Assembly (NCBI GenBank): GCA_045603225.1 | Contig: JAZULT010000103.1 | Span: 58,269 to 122,268 of the forward strand | Source of the DNA: RGIG9115 sp045603225 | GTDB taxonomy: Bacteria; Bacillota; Clostridia; UBA1381 | Length of the DNA stretch: 64,000 nucleotides | Direction of reading: 5' to 3' | In this document: positions 45,216 to 54,679 of the stretch, piece by piece | Numbering within the stretch: the first letter of the stretch is position 1 | Layout: every line of letters begins with the position of its first letter | The notes under the pieces: model-generated | What the model was told of the DNA's origin: nothing | What the model saw: only the letters and a program-made list of their open reading frames with translations | Databases searched by the model: none | Position numbers and translations under genes: made by a program

Positions 45216-45776
45216 TCATGAATTCATTTTCATAATTATCGCATCAATATTATCCACAATAAACTGCTGCGCTGTTTTGTTATACATTACAGCTGTATAC
45301 TCTCCGTTCTGACCAATCCTGTGCTCAGTAATCATACCTATATCATTGCCGGCAACAGTAGGTCTTTTAACCTTCACGCCGTCTTCTCTGACATTGTATT
45401 CAAGCATTCCGAGACTTAGCAGCCAGTCAGTAATATGCCTGTGAGTTATTTTTTTCATATCCTCATCATTAACGAGCATATTTATTTTTTCTGCAATTTT
45501 ACTTACAGGAATAGGCACATCGGAATATTGAAATTTTTGTATTGTATCAATATCTATATTAAAATCCTTTTTATTCTTTTTAGGTATTGCCCCAACGTGA
45601 CCTTTGTTTTCAATCACCTTTCTCAGGACATCCGATACATAGAAAAAGCATCTTGATAAGCGAATATTATTCACAATATCATTTTCAGGCACGGTTGAAT
45701 CATCAAGCGGATTAATACCGTTTGCAAGCTTGTCTATATACATTTTTGCTCTTTCTAAAGTTTCCAGTTCGGTCAT
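45216..45776 (-). CDS. Conserved protein of unknown function
   Basis: 186 residues, no signal peptide or membrane segment. N-terminal helix-rich part (LERAKMYIDKLANGINPLDDSTVPENDIVNNIRLSRCFFYVSDVLRKVIE), a middle linker and a C-terminal part that may be winged-helix-like (ITHRHITDWLLSLGMLEYN). The look is of a widespread Firmicute cytosolic family, but I cannot name it. GGAGG precedes the ATG. It is the last gene of the run that starts with the ACT-domain gene at 50396. Confidence 0.6.
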   Translation of the reverse strand: MTELETLERAKMYIDKLANGINPLDDSTVPENDIVNNIRLSRCFFYVSDVLRKVIENKGHVGAIPKKNKKDFNIDIDTIQKFQYSDVPIPVSKIAEKINMLVNDEDMKKITHRHITDWLLSLGMLEYNVREDGVKVKRPTVAGNDIGMITEHRIGQNGEYTAVMYNKTAQQFIVDNIDAIIMKMNS

Positions 45777-45806
45777 TTTTCTTCCTCCACCGAATATAAA
45801 TTCCGT

Positions 45807-46607
45807 TTATTCGAATAGTTTCTTTGCATTATTTACAAAATCCTCACATGCAAGGTCTCTGTCACGTGTTATTGTATTCGGACACTTAAATTCTATTTCA
45901 TAAAGCCATACACCACTATAGTTTATGTCTTTAATTGACTGTATAAGTTCTTTCCAGTCAATTTTGCCTTCTCCCGGAAGCCAGTGCTTCTCATCAACAA
46001 AATCATAATCTGAAACATGAACAGTACAAATACGTTTTCCAAGCTTTTTTACAAAATCAGCAGGATTTTCAAAAAGCAGATGATTTGTATCAAAGCACAC
46101 ACCAACACCTTCGCTAAAATCTGACAATTCAAGGACTTCATCGGAGCAGTTACCGAGACATGTTCTCGGCAAATCCTCAACCATTATTTTTCCGCCGCAT
46201 GAAACTGCAATTTTTGAAAGTTCATAAATACTTTCCTTTGAACATTTAAGTCTTTCTGCTCTGTCAGATTCAGGAATCGGCTCACCACTCGGATGTACTA
46301 TGTACTTATCAATTCCGATATCGGAAGCCTTTTTCATAAGCTCTGAAAAATACTCTATACTTCTTTTTCTCTGTTCTTTGCTTAAGGCTGAAATATCAAT
46401 CCTATCAAAAGGTGAGTACGGCAGATGATATGACCACAAATCAACTCCGTATCTTTCAGACCAAATCTTCATATTCTTGTAATCAAGAAACTGATACACG
46501 GTATCGGGAACGCTTATTTCCATTGCAGAGATTCCTGATTGAGCATATTTTCTGAATAAGTCCTCATTAATCTCTTTTCCGCAGGTAGACAATCCTATTT
46601 TATACAT
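45807..46607 (-). CDS. Sugar phosphate isomerase/epimerase-like TIM barrel protein
   Basis: About 266 residues from ATG at 46607 (GGGG 9 nt upstream; an in-frame TTG six bases earlier fits less well). Superfamily motifs: SYHLPYSPFDRI, YIVHPSGEP, IMVEDLPRTCLGN, VCFDTNHLLF, TVHVSDYDFVDEKHWLPGEGKIDW and WLYEIEF. It overlaps the GH78 gene by 8 nt, which suggests it acts on the sugar released by that enzyme; this is inference. Confidence 0.8.
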   Translation of the reverse strand: MYKIGLSTCGKEINEDLFRKYAQSGISAMEISVPDTVYQFLDYKNMKIWSERYGVDLWSYHLPYSPFDRIDISALSKEQRKRSIEYFSELMKKASDIGIDKYIVHPSGEPIPESDRAERLKCSKESIYELSKIAVSCGGKIMVEDLPRTCLGNCSDEVLELSDFSEGVGVCFDTNHLLFENPADFVKKLGKRICTVHVSDYDFVDEKHWLPGEGKIDWKELIQSIKDINYSGVWLYEIEFKCPNTITRDRDLACEDFVNNAKKLFE

Positions 46608-48726
46608 ATTCAAATTCCCCTTTATCGAATATATACTCTTCCCCGTTCATCATTATAACCTTTTTAGTTACTCCGTCAGCTCCGGAAACTTTTATGTTGA
46701 ATTTACCATTTTTATTAGTCCAGTCAACTGAAACTGTTCCGAATCTTGTAGGAACAGTTCCCTTAGCATAAGAAAGGGTTCCACTATTCGGAGCAATTAT
46801 TATTTCGTCGTCATATCCGACTTTAACACCGAGAATATTTGCCGAAAATTCATAGTACGGTGCACAGCTCCATGCATGACATTCACTTCTCGGATTATCA
46901 GGGTTTTCGCACCATGTTGTACAATGATTATCGAGCATTATCTGCCAGTTTTTAAACAATTCAAATGCCATATCATATCTTCCGCACTTTTCAAATGCAC
47001 GGAAAAGATAAAAGCTGAATGAAAATGAACTCTTACTCAGTCCTTCATCAAAAATATGACTTATAAGCTTATCTTTTTTGTCTTCAGGTACAACCTCGGA
47101 GAGAATTGCCCATATAATCGTATGCATACTGTAGGTTTCAGTTTCTGAGCCGTCCTGATACATTCCCTTTTCTTCATTATAGCAAAGGTTATTTATATTA
47201 TTTTTCACGATTTCATAACGTTCTTCATAGTCACTTGCAAGTCCGTTTCTGCCAAGCTTTCTGCAAATAAACGCAGCATCTTTAAGTGCACAAGCATAAT
47301 AAAGATTATATATTGTAAGAGCTTCGTTATCCTTTACAGGCACTATACCGCCTTCCCACTCAGGCACCCAGTCAACATAATCCCACATATTCGACGGAGT
47401 GATATAACCTCTATCGGCACAAAGTCTGTCAAAGTATCCGAGAACAGCGTCAGCTTTTCCTACAAATTCAGATACATACGAAGTATCCTTACTATCCTCA
47501 AGGTAGCTTCTGAGTAAGAAAATCCAGAAAAATGAAAATCCGGGTATAATCTGTGTATATGTAGAAGGGTACTGTGCACAAAGAAGTCCGCTCGGTTTCT
47601 GCGACTCGGCAAAATCTCTTATACACTTTTTAACAAGTCTTCTGTCATCTGTCATACGCATCATAACAGCATGTTCAATCGCTGAATCCATAACGTACTG
47701 CTGTTGTTCATAAAACGGGCAATCTACCACAATTTCATGAGCACAGCAAAGCATTGTATTTATGCTGACATCAAACATTTTATTATAGTTTTCATCAGAA
47801 CACTCAAAGCTTCCTTTAAAGTCTATCGGATAATTACATCTGTAGGCTTTTATGCTCCTTACAGCTTCACAGTCACCTTCAACACGGATAAATCTGAATG
47901 ACCTGAACCAGAACGGTTCATATACTATATCTTCATCCGCAGTTTTTACGTAATCAGAATATCCATTAAGAAATCCGTTTGAATCATCGCGTTTCTTTTT
48001 ACCGTCTTCAAACTCATAACATTCAGAATACGTAATCGTAACATTACTGTTTGATGCTATGTCGAATTTCATCTTTGCAGTCATATATTCTCCTGCATCA
48101 TACTCGACAAATCCGTCACCGGATTTTATCGGCTTAAGAACAGTTTCCGCACCCGGATAAATCATTGGTATAGGACGCTTTTCAAGAACAAACGGATGCA
48201 CACATCCGCAAACATTATAATATCCGTCTGATTTGAATATACACGACTCAAAAGCTTTTTCAATTACAACAGGCAGTTCAACAACTTCCCCGCCTGCATC
48301 TACTTTTTCATAAGGGCAAAGAGCATAAAATGCCGGATTGTGAAATTTATAACCGCTTAAATATTTACATTTCCATGTTTCATCAGAAATAAACACTTCA
48401 TCTTCTGTTACGGCTTCAAATGCCACCATAGGCATCGGTGTTTTAAAGACAGTTGTAAAAGCGATACCAATATGCATAACCTTTACACAAATATCATTTA
48501 TACCTTCTTTAAGTTCAGCTTCAACACAGTCATAATAACGTGACTTTTCATGACCTCTGCACGGTCCTTCGCAAATATACTCACCGTTAATATACAAAAT
48601 GTATCTTGTTGAAGCAAAGATATTTATTTTTGCCACTTCCTGCTTCTTAGCATTAATCTGCTTTTCAAACAGGTACATACCATCATATGACGGTGATTTT
48701 TCAGGAAATATATAATAACAAGCCAT
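46600..48726 (-). CDS. Alpha-L-rhamnosidase-like glycoside hydrolase (GH78 family)
   Basis: 708 residues without a signal peptide. An N-terminal jelly-roll region (LYINGEYICEGPCRGHEKSRYYDCVE) is followed by a beta domain (FVEYDAGEYMTAKMKFDI) and an (alpha/alpha)6 catalytic barrel with VDCPFYEQQQYVMDS, the region of the GH78 general acid, and NMWDYVDWVPEW. A final beta domain ends the protein. It would remove terminal rhamnose from imported oligosaccharides in the cytosol. It lies 15 nt after the DUF711 gene. Confidence 0.8.
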   Translation of the reverse strand: MACYYIFPEKSPSYDGMYLFEKQINAKKQEVAKINIFASTRYILYINGEYICEGPCRGHEKSRYYDCVEAELKEGINDICVKVMHIGIAFTTVFKTPMPMVAFEAVTEDEVFISDETWKCKYLSGYKFHNPAFYALCPYEKVDAGGEVVELPVVIEKAFESCIFKSDGYYNVCGCVHPFVLEKRPIPMIYPGAETVLKPIKSGDGFVEYDAGEYMTAKMKFDIASNSNVTITYSECYEFEDGKKKRDDSNGFLNGYSDYVKTADEDIVYEPFWFRSFRFIRVEGDCEAVRSIKAYRCNYPIDFKGSFECSDENYNKMFDVSINTMLCCAHEIVVDCPFYEQQQYVMDSAIEHAVMMRMTDDRRLVKKCIRDFAESQKPSGLLCAQYPSTYTQIIPGFSFFWIFLLRSYLEDSKDTSYVSEFVGKADAVLGYFDRLCADRGYITPSNMWDYVDWVPEWEGGIVPVKDNEALTIYNLYYACALKDAAFICRKLGRNGLASDYEERYEIVKNNINNLCYNEEKGMYQDGSETETYSMHTIIWAILSEVVPEDKKDKLISHIFDEGLSKSSFSFSFYLFRAFEKCGRYDMAFELFKNWQIMLDNHCTTWCENPDNPRSECHAWSCAPYYEFSANILGVKVGYDDEIIIAPNSGTLSYAKGTVPTRFGTVSVDWTNKNGKFNIKVSGADGVTKKVIMMNGEEYIFDKGEFEYV

Positions 48727-48741
48727 AATAATATCCTCCCA

Positions 48742-50109
48742 TTAGTTCCTCAGACTATGAATAGGTGCCGGAATTCTTCCGCCTCTTGCAATAAATTCCT
48801 CACTGCTTAAATTACTTACCTTCATAACAGGTCCTGAGCCTAAAAGTCCTCCAAATTCAACAGTATCTCCCACCTTTGAACCCGGTGCGGGAATAATTCT
48901 TACAGCTGTTGTTTTTGAATTAACCATACCGATTGCCGCCTCATCGGCAATAATTGCTGAAATTGTTGCGGCACTTGTATCTCCGGGTACTGCAATCATA
49001 TCAAGTCCTACTGAGCACACGCAAGTCATTGCTTCAAGCTTTTCAAGAGATAGTGCTCCCGAACGTGTTGCCGCAATCATGCCTGCATCTTCGCTTACAG
49101 GAATAAATGCACCTGAAAGTCCGCCGACATAACTTGATGCCATTACGCCGCCTTTTTTGACTGCATCGTTAAGAAGTGCAAGAGCCGCTGTTGTTCCGTG
49201 AGTTCCGCATTGTTCAAGTCCCATTTCCTCAAGGATATATGCAACACTGTCTCCAACCGCAGGAGTAGGGGCAAGTGAAAGATCTACGATTCCGAACGGT
49301 ACGTTAAGTCTCTTTGATGCTTCCTGAGCAACAAGTTGTCCCATTCTTGTTATCTTGAACGCAGTCTTCTTTATAGTATCAGCTACTACTCCAAAGTCTT
49401 CACCGGCAACTTTTTCAAGTGCGCATTTTACAACACCCGGTCCGCTGACACCGACATTTATTACACATTCGCCTTCACCAACACCGTGGAATGCTCCCGC
49501 CATAAACGGGTTATCTTCAACAGCATTTGCAAATACAACAAGCTTTGCACACGCAAAACCTGAATTATCCTTAGTCAGCTCTGCTGCCTTCTTTATAATC
49601 CTTCCCATCTGAGCTACTGCATCCATATTGATACCGGCTTTTGTTGAGCCTACATTTACACTGGAACATACAATATCCGTTGCCGCAAGAGCTTCAGGAA
49701 TTGACTCAATAAATACTCTTTCGGCATCAGTATAGCCTTTATGAACAAGAGCACTGTAGCCACCAATAAAGTTTACTCCCGTAGCCTTAGCCGCTCTGTC
49801 TAAAGTTTTCGCCATTTTAACGCAATCATTAGTTGTAACATTCTCAATAGCTTCCATAATCATCGAAACAGGAGTAACACTGATACGTTTATTGATAATC
49901 GGAATCCCGAACTGTGCTTCAATATCCTCTCCTGTTTTTACAAGGTCTTTTGCATAAGTTGTAATCTTATTGTATACCTTTTCACACATAACATCTATAT
50001 CGGAATCTACACAGTTTTTCAGTGAAATACCCATTGTTATTGTTCTGGTATCGAGGTTTTCCCTGTCAATCATATTAATTGTTTCCATTATTTCAAAAGG
50101 ATTAATCAT
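48742..50109 (-). CDS. UPF0210/DUF711 'PFL-like' family protein
   Basis: 455 residues. Conserved pattern: ETINMIDRENLDTRTITMGISL, NKRISVTPVSMIMEA, NFIGGYSALVHKG, SVNVGSTKAGINMDAV, GPGVVKCAL, FGIVDLSLAPTPAVGDSVAYILEEMG. The structure is PFL-barrel-like but no glycyl radical motif is present, and function is not established. It pairs with an upstream ACT-domain UPF0237 gene, as in many Firmicutes. Confidence 0.88.
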   Translation of the reverse strand: MINPFEIMETINMIDRENLDTRTITMGISLKNCVDSDIDVMCEKVYNKITTYAKDLVKTGEDIEAQFGIPIINKRISVTPVSMIMEAIENVTTNDCVKMAKTLDRAAKATGVNFIGGYSALVHKGYTDAERVFIESIPEALAATDIVCSSVNVGSTKAGINMDAVAQMGRIIKKAAELTKDNSGFACAKLVVFANAVEDNPFMAGAFHGVGEGECVINVGVSGPGVVKCALEKVAGEDFGVVADTIKKTAFKITRMGQLVAQEASKRLNVPFGIVDLSLAPTPAVGDSVAYILEEMGLEQCGTHGTTAALALLNDAVKKGGVMASSYVGGLSGAFIPVSEDAGMIAATRSGALSLEKLEAMTCVCSVGLDMIAVPGDTSAATISAIIADEAAIGMVNSKTTAVRIIPAPGSKVGDTVEFGGLLGSGPVMKVSNLSSEEFIARGGRIPAPIHSLRN

Positions 50110-50126
50110 GATGCTTTATTCCTTTC

Positions 50127-50396
50127 TTATATTCTGTGCATAGAGTTAAAAATCTCTTCTCTCTGAACATGAATGGAAAGTCCCATTTCCGTTCCGAGCT
50201 GAGAAAGCTTCTCTGAAACAGCGCCAATGTTCTCGTTTCCTTTTTCAAACTGAACAAGCATTATCATACAAAACATATCCTGCATGATTGTCTGAGAAAT
50301 ATCAAGTATATTAACAGACTCTTTTGCAAGAAATGCACTTACCTCCGCAATTATTCCTACTCTGTCCTTACCAATTACAGTTATTACAGCTTTCAT
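50127..50396 (-). CDS. ACT-domain protein (UPF0237)
   Basis: 89 residues; start at ATG 50396 with AAGGA 9 nt upstream. MKAVITVIGKDRVGIIAEVSAFLAKESVNILDISQTIMQDMFCMIM is a typical amino-acid-binding ACT domain. The fixed pairing with DUF711 suggests it is the regulatory partner of that protein. Confidence 0.88.
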   Translation of the reverse strand: MKAVITVIGKDRVGIIAEVSAFLAKESVNILDISQTIMQDMFCMIMLVQFEKGNENIGAVSEKLSQLGTEMGLSIHVQREEIFNSMHRI

Positions 50397-50470
50397 TTTA
50401 CCTATTCCTTTCATTTACAAATAAGAGTGTGAAGCGCGAATCAAAACGCACATCACACTCCCAAATCTTT

Positions 50471-51199
50471 CTATCTTCTTTGTCTTAAAGCTTCATACAT
50501 AAGTACACCTGCGGCAACCGAGGCATTAAGCGATGAAACATTTCCATGCATCGGAATTGATGCTATGAAATCACATTTTTCGCGAACCAGTCTGCTGATG
50601 CCTTCGCCTTCGTTCCCGATTACAATACCGATACTTCCTTTAAGGTCAATATCATACATTGAGCTTCCGTCCATATCGGCACCCGTTATCCAGAAACCTT
50701 TTTCCTTAAGGGTATCAATTGCCGACGCAAGATTTGTCACACGGCATATGTTTACATACTCTACAGCACCTGCCGATGTTTTGGATACAACTTCATTAAT
50801 CGGTGCGCTGTTTCTCTTCGGAACAATCACACCATGAGCTCCGACACAGTCTGCAGTTCTGATTATCGCCCCAATATTATGAGGGTCGGTTATTCTGTCG
50901 CAGATTATAACAAACGGTGATTCCCCGCGTTCTTCAGCAGTTTTAATTATATCATCAATTGTTTTATATTCTACTTCCGAAACAAACGCCACAACCCCTT
51001 GATGGTTTACATCAGGAGCTAGCTCGTCAAGCTTTTGTTTATCAACCTCTGATATAACAATGCCTTTATCTCTTGCCTTTCTTATAAGCGGGACAAGACT
51101 CCCTTCCGGCTTTCCTTTTTTTATAAAGATTTTATCTATATCTCTGCCGGATTTTATCGCTTCAAGTACAGGATTTCTCCCTATAATCTTATCACTCAT
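50471..51199 (-). CDS. rlmB: 23S rRNA (guanosine-2'-O-)-methyltransferase RlmB
   Basis: About 242 residues; ATG at 51199 lies one base after the lysC stop. N-terminal L30-like substrate-binding domain (IIGRNPVLEAIKSGRDIDKIFI) and a SpoU/TrmH knot domain with ICDRITDPHNIGAIIRTADCVGAHGVIVPKR, GSIGIVIGNEGEGISRLVREKCD and IPMHGNVSSLNASVAAGVLMYEALRQRR. It methylates G2251 of 23S rRNA. Confidence 0.92.
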   Translation of the reverse strand: MSDKIIGRNPVLEAIKSGRDIDKIFIKKGKPEGSLVPLIRKARDKGIVISEVDKQKLDELAPDVNHQGVVAFVSEVEYKTIDDIIKTAEERGESPFVIICDRITDPHNIGAIIRTADCVGAHGVIVPKRNSAPINEVVSKTSAGAVEYVNICRVTNLASAIDTLKEKGFWITGADMDGSSMYDIDLKGSIGIVIGNEGEGISRLVREKCDFIASIPMHGNVSSLNASVAAGVLMYEALRQRR

Positions 51200-51200
51200 A

Positions 51201-52412
51201 TTATTCAAAGAACTTATCGTGAATTGCGTTAACAGCTTTTTCAGCCTCTTTTTGGTCTACAAGAACTGAAATTTTAATTTCTGATGTGGCAATCATATTT
51301 ATATTTATATGTGCATTGTAAAGTGCTTCAAACATTTTTGTAGCAACGCCTACGTTATTAACCATACCGGCACCTACAATTGAAACCTTAGAAACATCCT
51401 TTGACCATTTAACTTCCTTAGCCTTGATAAGATTTTCATTTTCTTCAAGAATTTTAAGAGTCTTTTCAAGGTCTCCTTCTGTTGTTGTAAAGCTAATATC
51501 TTTATGCCCTGTTCCGCCGATTGACTGAATTATAAGGTCAACTCCGATTCCGTTCTTTGAAAGAAGTGAGAATACCTGAAATGCTTTACCCGGTGTATCT
51601 TCTACTCCGCAAAGTGCAACTCTTGCACAGTCGTCATCTCTTGTTACCCCTCTAACTATCATCTTTTCCACTTGATCTACCTCCTTAACATACGTTCCCT
51701 CATTATTATTAAGACTTGACTTAACAGCCAATTTTACATTATATTTTTTTGCAAGCTCAACGCTTCGGTTGTGAAGAACATTTGCACCAAGTGATGCAAG
51801 TTCAAGCATTTCATCATATGAAATATCATCAAGCTTAAATGCATTTTTTACAAATCTGGGATCGGCTGTGAATACGCCGTCAACATCCGTATAAATTTCG
51901 CACATATCAGCATTTAATGCAGCTGCAAGTGCAACAGCAGATGTATCAGAACCGCCACGACCAAGCGTTACAATATCATCATATTTGTTAATCCCCTGGA
52001 ATCCGGCAACTATAACAATTCTTCTTTTGTCAAGTTCATTTTCGATACGGTTTGTCTTTATCTCGTGAATACGAGCATTACCATAATCAGAGCTTGCTTT
52101 GAAGCCTGCCTGCCAGCCTGTCATTGAAATAACAGGGAACCCAAGCTTTTCAATCGCCATTGCAAGAATAGAAATTGAAATCTGCTCACCTGTTGCAAGG
52201 AGCATATCCATTTCTCTCTTCGACGGCTTTTCGTTAATTTCATAAGCCTTTTCTATAAGATCGTCTGTTGTATCGCCCTGAGCTGAAACAACAACTACTA
52301 CATTATTTCCTTTCTGATACGTATCCGTGATACGTCTTGCTACGTTCATGACACGTTCGGCATCTCTTACGCTCGAACCTCCATATTTCTGAACTATAAG
52401 TCCTACTCCCAT
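51201..52412 (-). CDS. lysC: Aspartate kinase
   Basis: 403 residues. Kinase motifs: VQKYGGSSVRDAERVMNVARRI, VVVVSAQGDTTDDL, VVAGFQGINKYDDIVTLGRGGSDTSAVALAAALNADMCEIYTDVDGV. Two C-terminal ACT domains give feedback regulation. First step of Lys, Met and Thr synthesis. GGAGG 7 nt upstream; third gene after hom and thrB. Confidence 0.95.
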   Translation of the reverse strand: MGVGLIVQKYGGSSVRDAERVMNVARRITDTYQKGNNVVVVVSAQGDTTDDLIEKAYEINEKPSKREMDMLLATGEQISISILAMAIEKLGFPVISMTGWQAGFKASSDYGNARIHEIKTNRIENELDKRRIVIVAGFQGINKYDDIVTLGRGGSDTSAVALAAALNADMCEIYTDVDGVFTADPRFVKNAFKLDDISYDEMLELASLGANVLHNRSVELAKKYNVKLAVKSSLNNNEGTYVKEVDQVEKMIVRGVTRDDDCARVALCGVEDTPGKAFQVFSLLSKNGIGVDLIIQSIGGTGHKDISFTTTEGDLEKTLKILEENENLIKAKEVKWSKDVSKVSIVGAGMVNNVGVATKMFEALYNAHININMIATSEIKISVLVDQKEAEKAVNAIHDKFFE

Positions 52413-52430
52413 ATTATGACCTCCAATTAA

Positions 52431-53333
52431 TTAAAATTCCGAAGCAGTACTTACTACTGCCCCTACATTATCTATTTTAAGCACTCTGCACTTCCAGTTC
52501 ATTCCCCCGTCTGCGAAAAATCTGTTCATTTCAAATGAAAATCCATTAAAATTCCCATTCAGAACAGACAACACTGTAGGGCCGGAACCGCTGAGATACG
52601 TTGCACAAGAGCCAAGCTCGTATGATTTTTCAAAAATATCTTCCATGTGTTCAACATAGTTTTTACGGTAACGCTGATGGATTCTGTCTTTGCATGCGTT
52701 TTTCAGAAGCTCGGTTTTACCTGTAATCATAGCTGCTGTGAACATAGATGCATGACTTATATTATACACAGTATCACTTTTCGAAAACGATTCAGGCAAA
52801 ACAGTTCTCGACTCCCTTGTCGGGACATAGTATTCAGGAACCATCACAGCAAACCTTAGTCCGTTAACCAGCTTATGAGAAGTATGATAAACCTTCCCGT
52901 TTTCATACACAGAGGTACAAAAGCCTCCGTACATAGCCGGTGTGACGTTATCGGCATGTCCTTCCATTTCTGCTGCAAAATTCAGTAGGTCTCCATATTC
53001 AAACTGCCTTCCTGAAATAATATTTGCAGATAACATTCCGCCTATTATGCATGCACTGCTGCTTCCCAGTCCTCTTGTTCTCGGGATATTGCTGTTCAAT
53101 GCAATTTTAATACCCCTAGGAGCATAATTACATTCATCAAAAACCTTTTGCATAGCCTTATAAATCAGATTATTACTGTTAAATGATATCTGTTTTTTTC
53201 CGGCATACATCAGCATCTCGCCATCGGTTTCTTCTGCTTCTATTATATTGTACAGTCCCAATGCTATTCCGAGACTGTCAAAACCGGGGCCCATATTTGC
53301 ACTGGTCGCCGGCACTTTAACCCGTATCATCAT
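52431..53333 (-). CDS. thrB: Homoserine kinase
   Basis: 300 residues, GHMP kinase. VKVPATSANMGPGFDSLGIALGLYN, the ATP loop PRTRGLGSSSACIIGGMLSAN and the C-terminal YLSGSGPTVLSVL are intact. It overlaps hom by 4 nt (ATGA), so translation is coupled. thrC is not in the window. Confidence 0.94.
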   Translation of the reverse strand: MMIRVKVPATSANMGPGFDSLGIALGLYNIIEAEETDGEMLMYAGKKQISFNSNNLIYKAMQKVFDECNYAPRGIKIALNSNIPRTRGLGSSSACIIGGMLSANIISGRQFEYGDLLNFAAEMEGHADNVTPAMYGGFCTSVYENGKVYHTSHKLVNGLRFAVMVPEYYVPTRESRTVLPESFSKSDTVYNISHASMFTAAMITGKTELLKNACKDRIHQRYRKNYVEHMEDIFEKSYELGSCATYLSGSGPTVLSVLNGNFNGFSFEMNRFFADGGMNWKCRVLKIDNVGAVVSTASEF

Positions 53334-54541
53334 TGCATCACTCTTATGTATGAAACTACACCTTTTAACTTATCAAGCTTTTCCTTAAGTTCACATTCAG
53401 AAACAGGCTTTGTTATAAATGCAGTCTCTCCATTCAGACTCATGTCACATATTTCCGATACATCAAATACCTTTTTAATCTCCGATTCTTCTGAAGCTGT
53501 TCTTACAAAAAATTTAAATAGCTTCTTATCCGCAGAAACCATAAAGTCATCGCCTTCATCAGTCCATGCTATCTTTTTACTTCTTTCAATATGCTTAACA
53601 GCATCAATAACGTCAGCGACAACCGCACTGGCTGTAGGCAACATTCCTGCTCCCTTACCATAGAACATAACATCTCCGACGCAGTTACCTGTAATCATTA
53701 CCGCATTAAACACACCGTCCACACAAGCAAGCGGATTTGTTTTATCTACAAGCATCGGACTTACGACGGAATAAAGCTTATCGTCATCGTCAAATTCCGC
53801 AAAACCAATAAGTTTTATTACTTTATCCATCGACTCTGCATATTTAACATCATCACCGGAAATATTAACAATACCTTCTGTATCGATATTTTTATAATCA
53901 ACAAACTTTCTTGAAGCCAAAGATGCAAGAATTGCAATTTTACGGCAGGCATCATGTCCTTCTATATCAGCCGCAGGATTTTTTTCTGCATATCCTTTAG
54001 CCTGTGCATCAGAAAGAGCATCCTCGAAAGACTTGCCTTTACTGAACATTTCATTAAGGATATAATTTGTTGTACCGTTGAGAATTCCGGCTATACGTGT
54101 AACTTTATTTGCTGTCAGGCACTGATGTATAGGTCTTATTACCGGTATTCCTCCGCCAACACTCGCCTCAAAAAGATAGTTTTCATTCTTATCGCAGGCA
54201 ATCTGCAAAAGCTCGGTACCGTATGTTGCCACAAGCTCTTTATTTGAAGTAACAACACTTTTTCCGCTCAGCAAAAGCTCCTTCGTGAATTCATACGCCG
54301 GATGAAGTCCTCCCATCGCTTCCACTACAACTGTTATCTCCGGATCATTTAATATATCCTCAAAATTCTTTGTGAACAAAGCTGCGTCTTCATGATCCGA
54401 AAAATCTCTGATATCAAGAATACGCTTTACTGTAATTTCTTCACCGTTAGCGTTTCTTTTAAGTAATCCGGAATTCATTTTTACAATTTCAAGAACTCCT
54501 CCTCCAACAGTTCCGAAACCCATTATAGCAATATTCGCCAT
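53330..54541 (-). CDS. hom: Homoserine dehydrogenase
   Basis: 403 residues. NAD-binding MANIAIMGFGTVGGGVLEIV, catalytic-domain GGGIPVIRPIHQCLTANKVTRIAGILNGTTNYIL and DIEGHDACRKIAILASLA, then a C-terminal ACT domain (KFFVRTASEESEIKKVFDV...). It reduces aspartate semialdehyde to homoserine. AAAGGAGC upstream. First gene of hom-thrB-lysC-rlmB; promoter at 54599-54627. Confidence 0.95.
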   Translation of the reverse strand: MANIAIMGFGTVGGGVLEIVKMNSGLLKRNANGEEITVKRILDIRDFSDHEDAALFTKNFEDILNDPEITVVVEAMGGLHPAYEFTKELLLSGKSVVTSNKELVATYGTELLQIACDKNENYLFEASVGGGIPVIRPIHQCLTANKVTRIAGILNGTTNYILNEMFSKGKSFEDALSDAQAKGYAEKNPAADIEGHDACRKIAILASLASRKFVDYKNIDTEGIVNISGDDVKYAESMDKVIKLIGFAEFDDDDKLYSVVSPMLVDKTNPLACVDGVFNAVMITGNCVGDVMFYGKGAGMLPTASAVVADVIDAVKHIERSKKIAWTDEGDDFMVSADKKLFKFFVRTASEESEIKKVFDVSEICDMSLNGETAFITKPVSECELKEKLDKLKGVVSYIRVMQ

Positions 54542-54575
54542 CTTATTGCTCCTTTCAAGTTTTTTCTAATCATTC

Positions 54576-54642
54576 TGTAAAACTTTACAATTAATTATAT
54601 AATACCACAATACGCCAATAAAGTCAATAGTCTGTAAAGTTT
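54576..54642 (-). promoter_or_regulatory. Promoter of the hom operon flanked by inverted half-sites
   Basis: Minus-strand TTGACT (54622-54627), 17-bp spacer, TATTAT (54599-54604). Two inverted copies of a 10-mer, AAACTTTACA (54580-54589) and TGTAAAGTTT (54633-54642), flank it. The downstream copy lies in a palindrome, TGTAAAACTTTACA (54576-54589), as expected for a repressor site. Confidence 0.6.
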
Positions 54643-54679
54643 AAATTTTACTGAAATTTAATTCAGTTTTTCCGACTAT

